Assembly (NCBI RefSeq): GCF_027943255.1
Contig: NC_072892.1
Span: 32,077,792-32,141,791 of the forward strand
Reading direction: 5' to 3'
DNA: 64,000 nt
Origin: Anastrepha obliqua
Lineage: Eukaryota > Arthropoda > Insecta > Diptera > Tephritidae
In this document: positions 11,415 through 23,216 of the stretch, piece by piece
Layout: each line of letters starts with the position of its first letter
How positions within the stretch are numbered: the first letter of the stretch is position 1
Translations under genes and position numbers: made by a program
The notes under the pieces: generated by a model
Database searches by the model: none
What the model was told of the DNA's origin: nothing
What the model saw: only the letters and a program-made list of their open reading frames with translations

Positions 11415-12330
11415 TTAATCAGTTATATATACGCCATTGCTGTTTACAACCTCTTCCCATCTCTCGATCAATTTGTTGATGCAGTTCCGTCAAAAATCGC
11501 ATGGTCTGGTGTCAAAGAAGTTTTTGAGCCAATTTTTAAGGACCTCTTTGTTATCGAACGTAACACCTCATACGGCGGATGCTGAAGGAACTCTCACTTG
11601 AACTCTTAGAGTGCGGCTTTGACGACTTGTGCGGGGTCTGGCGTTGTTGCGAAGGAGTATGGTTTGACCATGTCGATCAGGTCCTTTCAGTCGAATAGCC
11701 TCATTCACGCGATGAAGCTGGACAATGTAGAGCTCCTTGTTGACCGTGAGATTCTTTTCGAGCATTTCTCAATGCACCATGCCCTCCCAGTTCCACCAAG
11801 CACATATCATGATCTTCTTTGGTTGAAGCTCCGGCTTGACTCTCGGCTTTGGCGTATCGCCCGGATGTATAGGCATCATTTCATCTCCCGTGACGACAAA
11901 AAGGGCTATTTATGACGGCGTTTTGTTTGATGGCGAGCGAGATGCTGAGAAGCAATTTGAAGGCGACTTTATTTGTTTGTTGTTTTTGTTGACCTCGTGA
12001 GGCATCCATGTTTCCAATTTTTCGGTGAATACCATTGAATGAAGGTGAATGACTGGCGCCAATTCACGACTGGCCGCTCTCCGTTCTCAAAAGTGATTTG
12101 AGACGTTCTTCATCTAATTCAGAAGGCCTTCCGCTGCCGGCCGTGCTATCGACGTCAAAGTCGCCATTTTTGAACTTTGCAAAACATTTCCGTGCTGGAG
12201 ACTCGTCTATAATACCTGCTCCATACACGTCACAAATGTCCCGGGTTGCTTCGGCTGCTTTTTGACCTCGATGAAAAGCAAAGAAGACCAGGGGTCGAAA
12301 ATGTGGGTTTCCATTTCTAAGCCTTAAAGC
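11415..12330 (-). pseudogene. Degenerate mariner (DD34D type)
   Basis: Read on the minus strand from about 12330, the recognisable pieces are an N-terminal FHRGQKAAEATRDICDVYG, then CFAKFKNGDFDVDS and GRPSELDEERLKSLLR (the mariner helix-turn-helix linker). The far end reads FLTELHQQIDRWEEVVNSNG, a standard mariner C-terminus. The middle is full of frameshifts and the catalytic triad could not be assigned. The N-terminus resembles the SETMAR/mellifera-type mariners. Inverted ends were not found. Confidence 0.7.
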
Positions 12331-12588
12331 TAATAAAAAATTAGTAACTCAAAAATACAATTAACATAAATTGTACAGCAGAAAGAGTTCTACCAAATGA
12401 ATACTTACTCTTGGTCAAACAAGTCGTTGTAAAATAAAAGAAAATATAAAAACGCTATGAACTTACTTCCCAACCCAATATATCTGAGCGAATTGCGACA
12501 CAAACCTTGAACCTGTAAACGCACAGTAATACTCGTACGGTTGGTTGCTAAGGTCCACTTTAGCACAGTAGTGATCCTTATATGAGTG
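12331..12588. other. No recognisable feature
   Basis: A 258-bp spacer between a degenerate mariner and a LINE poly(A) tail. No coding or repeat signal is seen. Confidence 0.4.
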
Positions 12589-13495
12589 TATTTTTTTTTT
12601 TTTTTTTTGTTTTTTATCCGAAGGGGGAATCTTACATAGATACCGTCAATATAGATGGCATGCACGATTCATACTGATCGCTAAGGGTGCACCTCATTCG
12701 GGACCACGCACAGTCAGTATTACTACTAAACTGGACTTGCGAAACAGTACACCTACGTACTAAACCCTAACTCCGACTTCTGTAGCTTTAGTTTGCCCTG
12801 CGGTACCGCCGTTTAAGCATTGCATCGCAGGGCCAAGCTAGCCATTATGGCTCTTCATTTGTAATTCTCTCTCCGTCTACTCTTCATTACTTCTTTGTCT
12901 TCGTTCCTTACTGCGTTCCCATTCCTTTTTCCGCAGTTCCTGTAACGCTTTCGCGGACCATTCTTTCATCTTGGCCCACACCAATTTCGACTGCAGCATG
13001 TGATCTACAACGTTGCCGGGGGTTATTTTTTCTTTTATGATTTCTTCGATGCACACTCTTTCAGATGCTTATCTCGGACAGGAGAAGAACACATGTTCCA
13101 CGTTCTCACTACCGTTGCCGCAGAGCGAGCAGTCAACTGCGTCCTCGTGGCCGAGTCTTTGGAGATACTCTCTATAGCATCCATGCCCCGTCAGGAACTG
13201 TGTGAGGTAGTAATCTGTGTCACCATGTCCTCTTTCAACCCAAGCCTGTACGCTTCTGATAAGCTTATGCGTCCATCTTCCTTTTGTCGCTAGGTCCCAG
13301 CGATTTTGCCACTCAGTTATGCTCCCCAGTCTTTCTTCTTTACGCTCTTCCGCCGTTAATCTCCTGTTTAGGCTTTTGGTTTTGTCGTACACTCTACCCA
13401 GTTCAGAGGCCATTATATCTGGTGGCATGATACCTGATATGAAACATACTGCTTCAAACGACACTGTCCTGAAGGCACAGGCAACTCTGAGGGAG
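12589..13495 (-). mobile_element. 5'-truncated R1-like LINE with poly(A) tail
   Basis: The minus-strand frame 13464-13069 encodes the C-terminal domain of an R1-type polyprotein: RLTAEERKEER, then WTHKLIRSVQAWVERGHGDT, then YYLTQFLTGHGCYREYL and CSLCGNGSENVEHVFFSCPR, a C-x2-C...H...C zinc motif. The coding continues in a shifted frame through VVDHMLQSKLVWAKMKEW. The 3' end is marked by a run of T (12589-12609), the complement of a poly(A) tail. The 5' end is cut near 13495, next to a TG-rich microsatellite, as expected for an aborted reverse transcript. Confidence 0.8.
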
Positions 13496-13496
13496 T

Positions 13497-13556
13497 ATGA
13501 GTATGAGTGTATGCATGTGTGTGTATGTGTATGTTTGTGTGTATATATGCGTCAAT
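13497..13556. repeat. TG-rich microsatellite
   Basis: Begins GAGTATGAGTATGAG and continues as TGTGTGTATGTGTATG repeats. It abuts the truncated 5' end of the R1-like LINE. Confidence 0.7.
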
Positions 13557-14327
13557 AAATGAGCTTGCAAATCAGTCAGCGATTTTGTATTCGCTTGAAT
13601 TTTACTTTTCCTCTGAATCTTTTGTTTTTATATTTTGTAATTTTTTTCTTTTCGTTTTGATGCATTCGATTTCCTGGATGATGCAAGCAAAAAACTGAGA
13701 ATAGTTTGGTCTAAACTTCAACAGTATTTTATTTATTTTGTTACTTGTACAATTTTCCAGACCCCATTCAATTGCTGGCACATTTTTGTGGTAGTGTGTC
13801 TGTGCGCCCTTTGTATATTTCTGTTATTTAATTCTCTAATTGAATTCCCATTATTTACTTTCGGTTTTCGATCAATGATAGGCGCGTCGAGTGATCTTTA
13901 CTTTAGCAATTCACATTACTTATTTTACGATTTTAATTTGGTCGACAAATATTGATGAAATTGCGCAAATCCAAAACAAAAAATACATATATACATAGAT
14001 AAGTTTATGTATGCATGTACGAAGAACTTTTGCTGACTTTCGCGTGTAGTATCCCAGTTGTAAAATCTGCGCGCTCTTAACTAATGAATCACCGTTTATT
14101 TTGAATTGGTTGCCAAATTTTTGTACTGCAGCGTGGTTTGAGAATTGTCATGGAGGCTTAGTTATTCAGAATTACGCAACAAGCGACAAAATTTTGCAGA
14201 AATATTTGAAAAACATCATTGCAGACTGATTGAAAAGTTATGAAATTAGGTTTTTTATTCACTGTAAATATTTTCCCACAACTTTAATATATTTAATTCA
14301 ATGGTTTCATAAAAAAAAAATAATTGG
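13557..14327. other. No recognisable feature
   Basis: AT-rich DNA with no gene, tRNA or repeat boundary that I can recognise. Confidence 0.45.
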
Positions 14328-14505
14328 GGTGTACACTTCTGTTAGGTGTTTGGCCTCCAATTTGTGGCGTGCGTATTTTTGTTTTTCCACAAATGACTGG
14401 AATTACAGTTTTAAGCCGACTCCGAATGGCAGATATATTTTATGAGAAGCTTTTTCATGGCAGAAATAGTGGTCGCCCGTCAGCAGGTTTGCCATTGCCT
14501 GCCTG
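14328..14505 (-). repeat. tRNA-SINE body, truncated
   Basis: The minus-strand copy carries the body blocks GGTGTTTGGCC, ATTTGTGGCGTGCG, TTTTAAGCCGACTCCGAATG and TTTTTCATGGCAGAAAT, ending at the GCCATTGCCTGCC block. The tRNA-like head is absent. It belongs to the same family as the copies at 4.3, 10.4, 19.2, 38.4, 43.8 and 48.2 kb. Confidence 0.7.
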
Positions 14506-14734
14506 CATTTTTAGCTTTTTCTCAAAAAAGAGACCAAAAATTTTTACTACGTGGTTCATTTTCAAAGCTTGTGTGACAACTTCAAATTGCTTGTAAACAA
14601 AGAATGAATTGACAGATCGAAATAATCCACTATTAGAGTCAAATGAACAATGAACTAAATATTAAAATGGCGTATGCATTTTTATTTGCATAAACATTTC
14701 TGCGAGACAATGTTTGAGTGATGCCGTATGGTAA

Positions 14735-15960
14735 AAACTATTTTTTGGAGTGAGGAAGCACATTTTCGTTAAATTGGAAGTGTAAATAAGCAAAATTTCC
14801 GTTATTTATTTAATTATTCTGAAATCAATAAACAATTATTTTTACTGGAATTCAATAGAATTCGAGATCTCATTGAGTTCATGAAGCGAGCGAGCAATAG
14901 GAGCATTGCAGGCATAATTTGTTCTCAACCTATTCAAACGAAACGGATATTTATTAAGCAAAGACCTGGTAGAGACCGGGTAAGTTAATCATTTCTAGAA
15001 GAGAAACAGTCAATTTCCCCCCTGATGATATTAAACAAAAAAGGCAGCGATTAAATCGATCTTCTACTTTCTAGCTGTTTAAGATTATTTAGAAGTAAGC
15101 GGGATTTATATGACGAGATAGGATCAGAGAAATTCAGTGAAGAGAAAGCATACTTAAGAAAAACTTTTTGAGCTCGCTCAATTCTGTCGATAGAGAATTG
15201 TTGACCTAAAGTACAGCACCGGCTATTAAAATAGAGATCATCAGCCACCAACGACAGTTCCAAAGTGACGGTTTGGTTTGCATTGTCAAGCAGTGGAATA
15301 ATTAGACAATTTTTTTTTTTTTTTGGAAATCAGCGAGGGCAAGTAATTTCTGTGAACGGTGTCTCTTATAGGCGCATACTGAACGATTATTTTCTGCCAA
15401 TAATAAGAGAACGCCCTTCCTTCCAGCAAAATGGTGCCACGTCGCACACGGCCAGAGATACCATGCCGATACAGCGTGATTTCTTCTCTAACGAACTGAT
15501 AAGTCTGACACCCAGGTCACTCGAACTTACTCCTATGGACTTTACTTCAAAAGTGAAGTCTATGAACGCGGTGTGCAATGAAATGAAATTGCCGATGAAT
15601 TGGCCAACAGCGGCCAGCGATCAGCGGTTACCCACAGGGACCAGAGCCATTAATCGGAATCAGTTCTACAGGAATTATGAATTGGTTGAGCGATTATGTG
15701 TGCAATTTACATAAAGAGCGATGGTCTGGTCTGGAACGCTGCAGAAATGCAAAGTGTTTTGTGGCAAGGCCGATTAGAAAACTGTCAAATTTTCTTCAAA
15801 ACTTGGAAGAAAAGACATTCGGTTGATGATGGGTATTATTATAAGGCACAACCCATGGGATTAGCATATGGCCACCATTGGAATTATTGAGCACCCGCGC
15901 ATTGAGCATTTTTTCTACTGCCTTTGCTAGAGCAAGCCTACGAATTTTCGGTTCTGATGT
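14735..15960 (+). pseudogene. DD41D mariner relic interrupted by a LINE fragment
   Basis: At 14745-14810 a plus-strand frame resembles SEEAHF...GSVNKQNFR, the first-Asp region of the DD41D elements elsewhere in the window. A minus-strand LINE piece then intervenes. The transposase resumes at 15256 with KVTVWFALSSSGII, SVNGVSYRRILNDYFLPII, FQQNGATSHTA and LELTPMDF. The second catalytic Asp is Asn (QQN rather than QQD), and the C-terminal half is scrambled. Its 3' limit is not defined, and the stretch 15716-15960 has no clear assignment. Confidence 0.6.
14818..15256 (-). pseudogene. LINE reverse transcriptase C-terminus nested in the DD41D relic
   Basis: On the minus strand the frame reads FNSRCCTLGQQFSIDRIERAQKVFLKYAF, SSLNFSDPISSYKSRLLLNN and LKQLESRR, typical of the end of a Jockey/CR1-like RT. 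A shifted frame then gives RTNYACNAPIARFMN, another standard block of that domain. The two ends fall exactly where the surrounding transposase breaks, so it is an insertion. Confidence 0.65.
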
Positions 15961-16001
15961 CATGAGAATAAATAAAATTCGTTCTTTCCAACTGGATGAT
16001 A

Positions 16002-16929
16002 AAGGGTGTTTTTTTAGAGGTTAGGTTTTCAAGTTGGCACTACTTTTTTCGTAGATGGTCTTTTTGACAGCTGTCACTTGATTTATGCTCAATTTGGTTT
16101 GCCATTTCATAATGAATAGACTTACACCTGAACAACGTTTGCAAATCGTGCAAATTTATTACGAAAATAATGGTTCGGTTCGCGCGACGCATCGAAGAAA
16201 ATTTTGTTCAGCGATGAAGCTCACTTTTGGTTGAATGGGTATGTCAATAAGCAAAATTGTCGCATTTGGAGTGAACATAATCCACAAGCCATTGCTGAGA
16301 CGCCGTTACATCCTCAAAAAGTCACTGTTTGATGTGCTCTATGGGCAGAGGGAATCATTGGTCCATATTTCTTTAAAAATGAAGCCGGCCATAATGTTAC
16401 AGTCAATGGAGAGCGCTATAGAGCCATGATTAATGACTTTTTCGTGCCTGAATTGGACGATGTTGATGTGGACGAACTTTGGTTCCAACAAGATGGCGCT
16501 ACATGCCATACAGCCAACGCAACCATCGATTTATTGAAGGAAACTTTTGGTGAGCGCATTATCTCGCGCCGTGGACCTGTGGCGTGGCCTCCAAGATCGT
16601 GCGATATAACACCGCTGGACTATTTCTTGTGGGGCTATGAGAAGTCGCTTGTCTACGCAGATAAGCCCGAGACGATTGACGTTTTGGAAGAGAATATTCG
16701 GCGCGTTATTGCTGACATACGGCCCCAATTGCTGCAAAAAGTGGTCGAAAATTGGACCTCCCGGCTGGAATTTATTCGAGCCAGCCGCGGCTTCCACTTG
16801 CCCGAAATCATTTTTAAAACATAATGGCAAACCCTTATCTTTATAATAAAGCTAAATTCTTGGCCATAACATTAAAATATATACGTTTTATTTCATCTTG
16901 AAAACCTAACCTCTAAAAAAAACACCCTT
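16002..16929 (+). mobile_element. DD41D mariner-like element with one internal deletion
   Basis: The element is bounded by TA, with ends AAGGGTGTTTTTTTAGAGGT on the left and the matching CCTCTAAAAAAAACACCCTT on the right. It shares with the 5.4-kb copy the same deletion between VRATH and FCSDEAHFW-type sequence, but keeps the rest. It has [11 protein letters not shown] with the second Asp and CDITPLDYFLWG with the third Asp 41 residues later, then a full C-terminus ending LPEIIFKT at 16822. A TGG-to-TGA change at 16330 makes a stop in VTV*CAL. The element is non-autonomous. Confidence 0.88.
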
Positions 16930-18476
16930 TACTTTCAGATTTGTTAAAGAATCTGGAAAACGCTCACAGGGGTAGTTATCGCTGTCTCTTTTGTATCCTA
17001 TTTCCTTCTCTCTGTCACTACTCTCCTTTTCATCTTGACTATCAAAACTTTAACTTTTCAGAGCTTCGAATGCAATGGGCTTTTTAGCCTGAGCGTTTTA
17101 GGAGTTACTCTCAGTGCTTCTTGGCTCGCTTTTATCAAATTTCAACTTCAAGGCCTATAAAACATCTCTGTGATCTCATGTGCCGACCAAGCATTAAATA
17201 AAACTATCCTTCACCAGATTAATGGCATCCCGACATCAGTTTTCAAAGAGTGGTACGGAGTGCGGAGGCCAGAAGATATAGAGGAACTCATTTTTAAAAA
17301 ATAAAATCCGCACTTTTCTTCTTTGTAATAGTGATAGAAATAAATTTGTATCATTAATAATTTTGTTTAATTTTTTAATACCGCCTCCGGACACCCTGCA
17401 CCATTAGTTGTATACTAAATAGTTCTCAGTAGCCCAAAAACTCCAATCCGATTAGTGTCAAAAATCATAACTTTCGGTTGAGTAAATTTTTTTAATAATT
17501 AATAAATAATAGTCCAGAAATAATAAATGACAATCACTCACAAAAAAAAAAAAATTAAAAAATTAAAAATAATAATAATGTTTTGAAGTTTCTTAAGTTG
17601 TTTTAAGATTTATTTTGCGGAATGCGTCGATTTTACATTTATATACCTGCAGGCACACAATAATTTTTATTAACTGATAATTCTGATTTCAATTGAGTAT
17701 ATAAGTATGTAATTTGTATTATGTATGCATATGTATATGTATTTACGATTAAATTTTAATATACCTCAATAAACACCCAGTAGTGGTGCCACATGCAATC
17801 TAAATGAGTTTTAATCAATGGGCACTTGAACATTCTTAAGTAATTGAATTGTCAATAATTATAAGTTTATAGGCACTCATAAGTGCAATATACGAGTACG
17901 AAGCATTTTTTTATTTGTTTAATATACGAAGGATTTATTAATTGAAATGGCATTTGGTTAGAGTATTTATTATATCTGAAATAGTCGTTTCCTATCACCC
18001 GTTTGCCGGAAAATTGTTATACTTCAAACAATTTTTTTTTTTTCAGGTGAGTATGCGGAAACGACCGTCAGGTCTACTTTGACAATGCTGTGCTGTATCA
18101 GAATAGTGTTTATTAACAGTGGTTGTTTTACCACTTCTCTGTTCGTTAAAGGGCTCCGTCCGCAGTTGCTAAGCGAATAAATAGTACTTGAAAGCAAGAA
18201 AAGTTTAGCGAACTTCATAGAAGTTTGCTTTTACTCGCTTAGCTCACCAGCCGACATGTAGAGCAAGTGCTTCCAAGTATAAGTTGAGATATTTTTGTGC
18301 TTATATTTGCATACTTTCAGGCGAGTTGCTTTGTAAAGCTTTGGAGTTACATAACAGTTTTTCAAAAATAAAAATAAAAATTAAATGTCAAAAAAGATGA
18401 TTTTTTGGGTAATTTTTGCGAAGTTTTAAAAGCAAGTTAATTAAAAATAATTAAGCGTATGGGGCTACTACAACGA
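16930..18476. other. Long stretch without recognisable gene
   Basis: Mixed AT-rich DNA with an A-rich patch near 17540-17580. A GC-richer part at 18020-18260 has no ORF or known repeat that I recognise. Confidence 0.4.
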
Positions 18477-19009
18477 CAGGGTTGCCAATATTCGACGGAC
18501 CCATCTGGCAACCCTGTATCTTTTGACAGAGACGTCAGATCGCTTAATGACATACCGCGTTGGAAGCGTCAGTCCAAGCAGATTTTTACCATGGAACAGT
18601 ACACGCCACGCGAGCGCTCCCAAATTGTTGAAATTTACATTCAACAAAAGAAGTCAATTGTGGAAACTCAACGTGCGTATAAAAAATTAAATAATATGAA
18701 AAGTGCGCCTTCTAAGAACACCATTAAACGTTTGTACGAAAGGTTTTCGACTGGTGATGCTCTTTCTAATCCAAAGAGGCCAAATCAAAACCGACCAAGG
18801 CGTCGCCAAGGACATTGCAAAATCGCCGTTCTCAGCAGATGGGCATTGCTTGGACCACTTTGCAACGAATTATCCGCATTGATTTGCATTTATTCCCGTA
18901 TAAGATTCAATTGACGCAAAGATTGTTGCCTGCGGACAAGCCTCGTCGATTGGAATGGGCCCAAAGAGTCATCGAAATCCGTCGGGTCCATCGAATATGG
19001 GCAACCCTG
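18477..19009 (+). mobile_element. Deletion derivative of a DD41D-like element
   Basis: The ends match as inverted repeats: CAGGGTTGCCAATATTCGAC on the left and the complement of CAGGGTTGCCCATATTCGAT on the right, with TA at 19010. It retains only the N-terminal half of a transposase: TPRERSQIVEIYIQQKKSIV (helix-turn-helix), then in a shifted frame WTTLQRIIRIDLHLFPYKIQ and LLPADKPRRLEWAQRVIE. The catalytic half is deleted. A second inverted copy of the end sequence, GGCAACCCTG at about 18508, makes a 41-bp hairpin at the left terminus. Confidence 0.75.
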
Positions 19010-19210
19010 TATTCGGTTTGAGAAAAAAAGGACGTTGACATCATTTCGAAAGCTCCTTATTTATATGTGACCTGTTCCCACAGCTCAAGCTACTATTTAG
19101 ATGATTAAAGTAATAACGGAAAATTTGCAGAATGAATTTTGAATAAGTGTATAAATTAATATGTAGATTATTTTGTAGGTAATTAAGTAAACAAAAAATT
19201 TATAATAATT

Positions 19211-19441
19211 CGCGCTATTTGTGGCTTGCGACCTGCCGTTGTTTCACAAATGAAGGGACCTGCAGTTTTTAGACGACTTCGAATGACAGATATGTTTTAT
19301 GAGAAGCTTTTTCATGCCACAAATACTCTCGGTGGCTTGCCATTGTCTGCCGAGAGGGGCGACTCTTTCTCTCATTTTGGTGTTTCATGCACTGAGATTG
19401 GAACCTACCTACTTCCAAATGGTACCAATCATTCGGTACCG
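19211..19441 (-). repeat. tRNA-derived SINE, nearly full length
   Basis: The minus-strand copy carries the body blocks ATTTGTGGCTTGCG, TTTTTCATGCCACAAAT and GGCTTGCCATTGTC, then a B-box-like GAGATTGGAACC and the A-box end CAATCATTCGGT. It is diverged from the 10.4-kb copy but has the same order of blocks. Confidence 0.65.
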
Positions 19442-20010
19442 ACCCAATAAATGATTGCACCCGTTCTAGTTTAAAACGGCGGGTACTTCTTGAACAAAGA
19501 ATATTGCACGAGAAAATTTACGTCTTCGATTTATCGCAATGGCTAAAAAATGCATTAAATGCTGATGAGTAATGTGAAGTTTGATAGAAGACTGAAGGCT
19601 GTGCGTACTAAAGTACTGTTAATCAGTTTATTTTAGAAGATTTTGTTCAGGAAGAAATCTGAGTGTATCTTGTGTGGTAAAAAAAGGAATTTAAAATTTG
19701 AATATTTTTCTAAATTCTCATTGCAAAATATTGAAAATTAACCGAGTGACTCTGAAACTTCAGAAGCGCCTAGAAAAAAAGTTGTTTTGCTTTGTAAATC
19801 ATAACTCGCAACAGAATATCAGAGAGGAAAATATCAAAATGCCTTTGTGAAGGGACAAGGAGATATTTCTCAAAGTATCTCTGATAGAATTTTCTTTTCG
19901 ATTGTTACATTTTTTCTAGCACATGAAAGTTAAAAACCGATTTCGCTTAAAAAATCGGCTGATTTGTTATTGTAAAATTAATAATTATTAAAAAAAAAAA
20001 ATTATATAAT
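19442..20010. other. No recognisable feature
   Basis: AT-rich DNA. No coding signal is seen on either strand. Confidence 0.4.
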
Positions 20011-20168
20011 AATGGCTGTTGTTGTTGTTGTAACAGCATAAACATTCTCCATATATGTACAGGAAATGCTGCTGGAGTGACAGTCCTTGGCCGGTTACAA
20101 ATCCCGGTCGTTTCGATAACGTAGAACCGACTGCCGTGGGAACGCAGGATCCGCTCCTAGGGGTCGGT
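20011..20168 (-). repeat. (CAA)n-tailed short interspersed repeat, copy b
   Basis: TTGTTGTTGTTG, TAACAGCATAAACATTC, AATGCTGCTGGAGTGACAG, CCTTGGCCGGTTACAAATCC and CGTAGAACCGACTGCCGTGG occur in the family order. It is one of the best preserved copies. Confidence 0.7.
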
Positions 20169-20382
20169 GTATTATGTAAAGAAGTACTGAGCAAAATTTG
20201 AGTTATGAGTTATGACTGCGCATACATGGATTTCAAAAATAACAAGTTTCAGGAAAACGCTTTAACGGCCGGTAGCAAAGGAAGTTCAAATGCTCATCAC
20301 TTCGTCAATCTTGCTCCAATCGATTTGAAATTTTGGCAAAATATTTCTGAGAAATTATGCATTCATTTAAAAGAAATTACAA

Positions 20383-20505
20383 AAAAAAAAAAATATAAAA
20401 AAATTAAGAAAAAAAAAATAAAAATAAAAAAAAAATAAAAATAAAAAAAAAATATAAAAAAATAAAAAAAAGTAAAAATAAGGAAAAAAAATAATAATAA
20501 TAATT
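20383..20505. repeat. A-rich low-complexity tract
   Basis: About 120 bp consisting almost only of A with interspersed T and G. No feature depends on it. Confidence 0.8.
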
Positions 20506-20699
20506 TCAAATACCTTACCCCTTCGTTAACTGAAGTTTCTAGTTAATAGAACTTGCAAGCCATACTTTATTTGCACATCATTGTGAAAATAATGTACTAG
20601 TAAGTCACGCTTTAGCGATAGGCGATGAAAAGCTTCCGCATACTGGCACGTTGAATATATAAAAAAATTAACTTATGTTAAAAGTAAGCAAGTAGTAAA

Positions 20700-20900
20700 T
20701 ATGTGATACACATAGGCAAGCGAGTCTCCGAGTTAATCGGGCATCAACGCTACTCGAAAGGCCTGGGCTTACATAAGTAGGAAGTCATCCCAGCCAAACG
20801 GGCATTAGTTACTTTAACGACCCAGATTTCTATAAGTCCAGCAGCATTTACCAAAAAGGTATGGAGAATGTTTTAACCTATTACAATAACAACAACAAGT
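20700..20900 (+). repeat. (CAA)n-tailed short interspersed repeat, diverged copy c
   Basis: Plus-strand copy with GACCCAGATTTCTATAAGTC, CAGCAGCATTTACC, GGAGAATGTTTTAACC and a tail ACAATAACAACAACAAG. It is more diverged than the 20.0- and 42.1-kb copies. Confidence 0.5.
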
Positions 20901-20994
20901 TTATACAGTTTAGTGCAAGAAGAGCCGAAGTTTGTCTGATTGAAGATTTTGATTTGTTGATTTCAAAAAATCAATAAAATGGAGCAAAACAAAA

Positions 20995-22010
20995 ATTCCC
21001 GGAATATATTCAGAAAATTCAAAATACAAGAGTATTAATCAAAAGTGAAATTATCGCCTTCGAAGCATTCCCCATCAACTGTAACGCACTTATATCAGCG
21101 TTTAATCCGGCTCTTTAAACATTTCTGAAACTCTATTTTCGTTATAGCCATCAGAGCCTCTTCGATTTCTCCATTACTTCCCTTCGGCTGTTGAAACGCG
21201 CTCTTCGTAGTGGTTTATTGACTCAATCATACAGAAAACAAAGCACGCAGGGTGCCCTATCAGCTGAATTCGGTTACTACTTGATAGTATTCGTATATCA
21301 GACGAATTCGATAGTTGTTGGATGGGATTCGTTTCGTTCTTGGTAAAAAGTTCACAAATAACGATGGCACTGTGCCATGGTGCGTTATCAGAGTGCAAAA
21401 TGTACTATTTTTTCCATAAATCCTTTCTTTTTTTGGCGAATTACTTCACGTAAACTTCTCATAACGCCCATATAATAGTCATTAACTGTCTGACCTTCTA
21501 ATCCATAAAAACCATGAACATCTCTTTCTTTGTTGACTGAAAACGACTTTATTTTGGTCTTGTTTCATTCCGAGTTCTTCACTCACTCGTCAGATGTCTG
21601 GATTCCGTGTTGTAATCATAAACCCGCGTCTCGTCTTCAGTAAAGATGCGTTTGATGAATGTTGGGTCGGGTTCATCCTTGGAAATCATGTCTTTGGTGA
21701 TAGCAACGCGAGCGCTTTTTGCATGAAATTCAAGATCTTTGGGCCCAACTTTCCAGGAACACGTCGCAAACCCAAATCCTTGGACAACAATGTCCGGAAG
21801 GGATCCCTTAGCAATGTTGGTCCTGTGCTTCTGCCTGCTCTTTGATTGTTAATTTGCGGTTGTTGATTAAGTTTTCTTTCAATTTATTGATATTTTCATC
21901 AGTTTTGAACATCGAAGGCCCGCCACCAAGCTCGTCATCCTCGATGGACTCACGTTCTCGTCTGAAGCGTTCATGGGGCTCGTAAATTGCTGTTTTCCGT
22001 GTTTTCAACA
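20995..22010 (-). pseudogene. Degenerate DD34D mariner
   Basis: On the minus strand the order is FRRERESIEDDELGGGPSMF, NINKLKENLINNRKLTIKE (the helix-turn-helix linker), then fragments around IHQTHLY and the first-Asp region, then HSDNAPWHSAIVICE with the second Asp. Near the left end come an SPDMAPCDFFLF-like segment in other frames and a C-terminus near 21050. There are multiple frameshifts and it is not functional. The 5' end of the element is fused to a LINE fragment at about 22005. Confidence 0.7.
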
Positions 22011-22080
22011 ATATTTCCCGGTCAATCGTCTGGAAGGCTCTTTTGAGGTCTATAAACACCGAGCTCACTTTGACAAATTG
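22005..22080 (-). pseudogene. LINE RT motif fragment fused to the mariner frame
   Basis: The minus strand reads SSVFIDLKRAFQTIDREILL, the palm motif A of LINE reverse transcriptases (DL-K/S-AF-T-D), then runs in frame into the mariner helix-turn-helix region. This is the last trace of a LINE interrupted by the mariner. No other part of that LINE is visible on the other side. Confidence 0.55.
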
Positions 22081-22742
22081 TGTTTATAAAAGACAATCTG
22101 GGGTCTTATTGAATCATTCTGTACCAAATGGCCCTTGTTTTTATATAAGAGTTGGGAATGTTTTCTGTAAAGTACTCTATCAAACAAGAATACCCCAAAT
22201 TTATTGACTTCCCGACTTCAGAGGGCTACGAATGCCCCAAGTAGTTCTCATTCTGCCATTTAAAACTCTCTACGCAGTGCTGGCATTCCAACTGTTTGTA
22301 AAATTTTGCCTGCATATGCACATTTTCACAGTCCTCATCAATTGTTTGGCGTAAATAAGCATTTGCAACGCATTCCAATCAGCAGAAAGGTGAAAACTGA
22401 CACTTCTATTGTCTGATGTTTGCCGACTTGTCAGCTCCACGCATTCCGAGTTAATGTCGCTCGCGATCAGCCCAACGCATTCAAAAATCAACCAGTTTGT
22501 CTGTTAATTCCACTACCGTCAATGAAAGTATATGTTGCTGGTCCATCGTTCGATTAAAAGATTCACATTCTTGGAACCTCTTACAAACCTATTTAATATA
22601 CTTCATAAATTTCAAAAGAGTGATTGACTTGAAATGTTTATTTGAATTAAAATATTTGTGTTAAATAATGCTTTAAAACAATGGTAACTTTGTATTGTGG
22701 TTAGGTTTATAATAAATTTATACATTGCACGGCAAGAAAAAC
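22081..22742. other. No recognisable feature
   Basis: Contains a 73-residue open frame on the minus strand (22491-22270) that matches nothing I recognise. No repeat boundaries are seen. Confidence 0.4.
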
Positions 22743-22972
22743 AATGTGGCGCAAAATTAATCATCCAATTGCGTTTTTGCATAACTGAAATTTTATTTGT
22801 ACTAAATTTAAAAAAAATTGTGGATGATGGAAATCTTTATTTTAACAACCTTTACGCGCTCTATGGCTTGTCTGTTTGTTTAATGCAGCTGTCTAATCCA
22901 CAAGTGCCAAAGATGATTAACGTATGTATAACGCTATTTGCAAAAATTATAAATCTTCCGATAGGGTGATTG
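22743..22972. mobile_element. Short TIR element, GTGGCGCAAAATTAATCA family
   Basis: The left end ACAATGTGGCGCAAAATTAA and the right end GATAGGGTGATTGCACCACC are imperfect inverted repeats. Related copies are at 30300-30478, at 43719 (left half) and at 33463 (right half). All share an internal block AAATCTTTATTNTGNCCTTTACGCG. The copy is about 230 bp with no coding capacity. Confidence 0.6.
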
Positions 22973-23216
22973 CACCACCAATAAATATCAAAAAGTTCCC
23001 GAAACAACCGTCAGGTGACACTGACTCAACTGTTCGGTTTTTTTTTTTTTGTTTTTGTTAGGTTACCAATCTGTGATTAACATTCCTACATTTTATCACC
23101 ATTGCTTGTCATTTGTAAAAGTTACGCCGTCTTGAATAAATCAATCTCTGTGCGCGTATTCTCGACTTTTTATAGTTTTAAAATAGATTTGAATTTAAAA
23201 CAACAGCGAGTTGGTA

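Noticed and set aside
22270..22491. 73-residue minus-strand frame resembling a possible exon
   Set aside because: No match that I recognise and no convincing splice sites; left as unassigned DNA.
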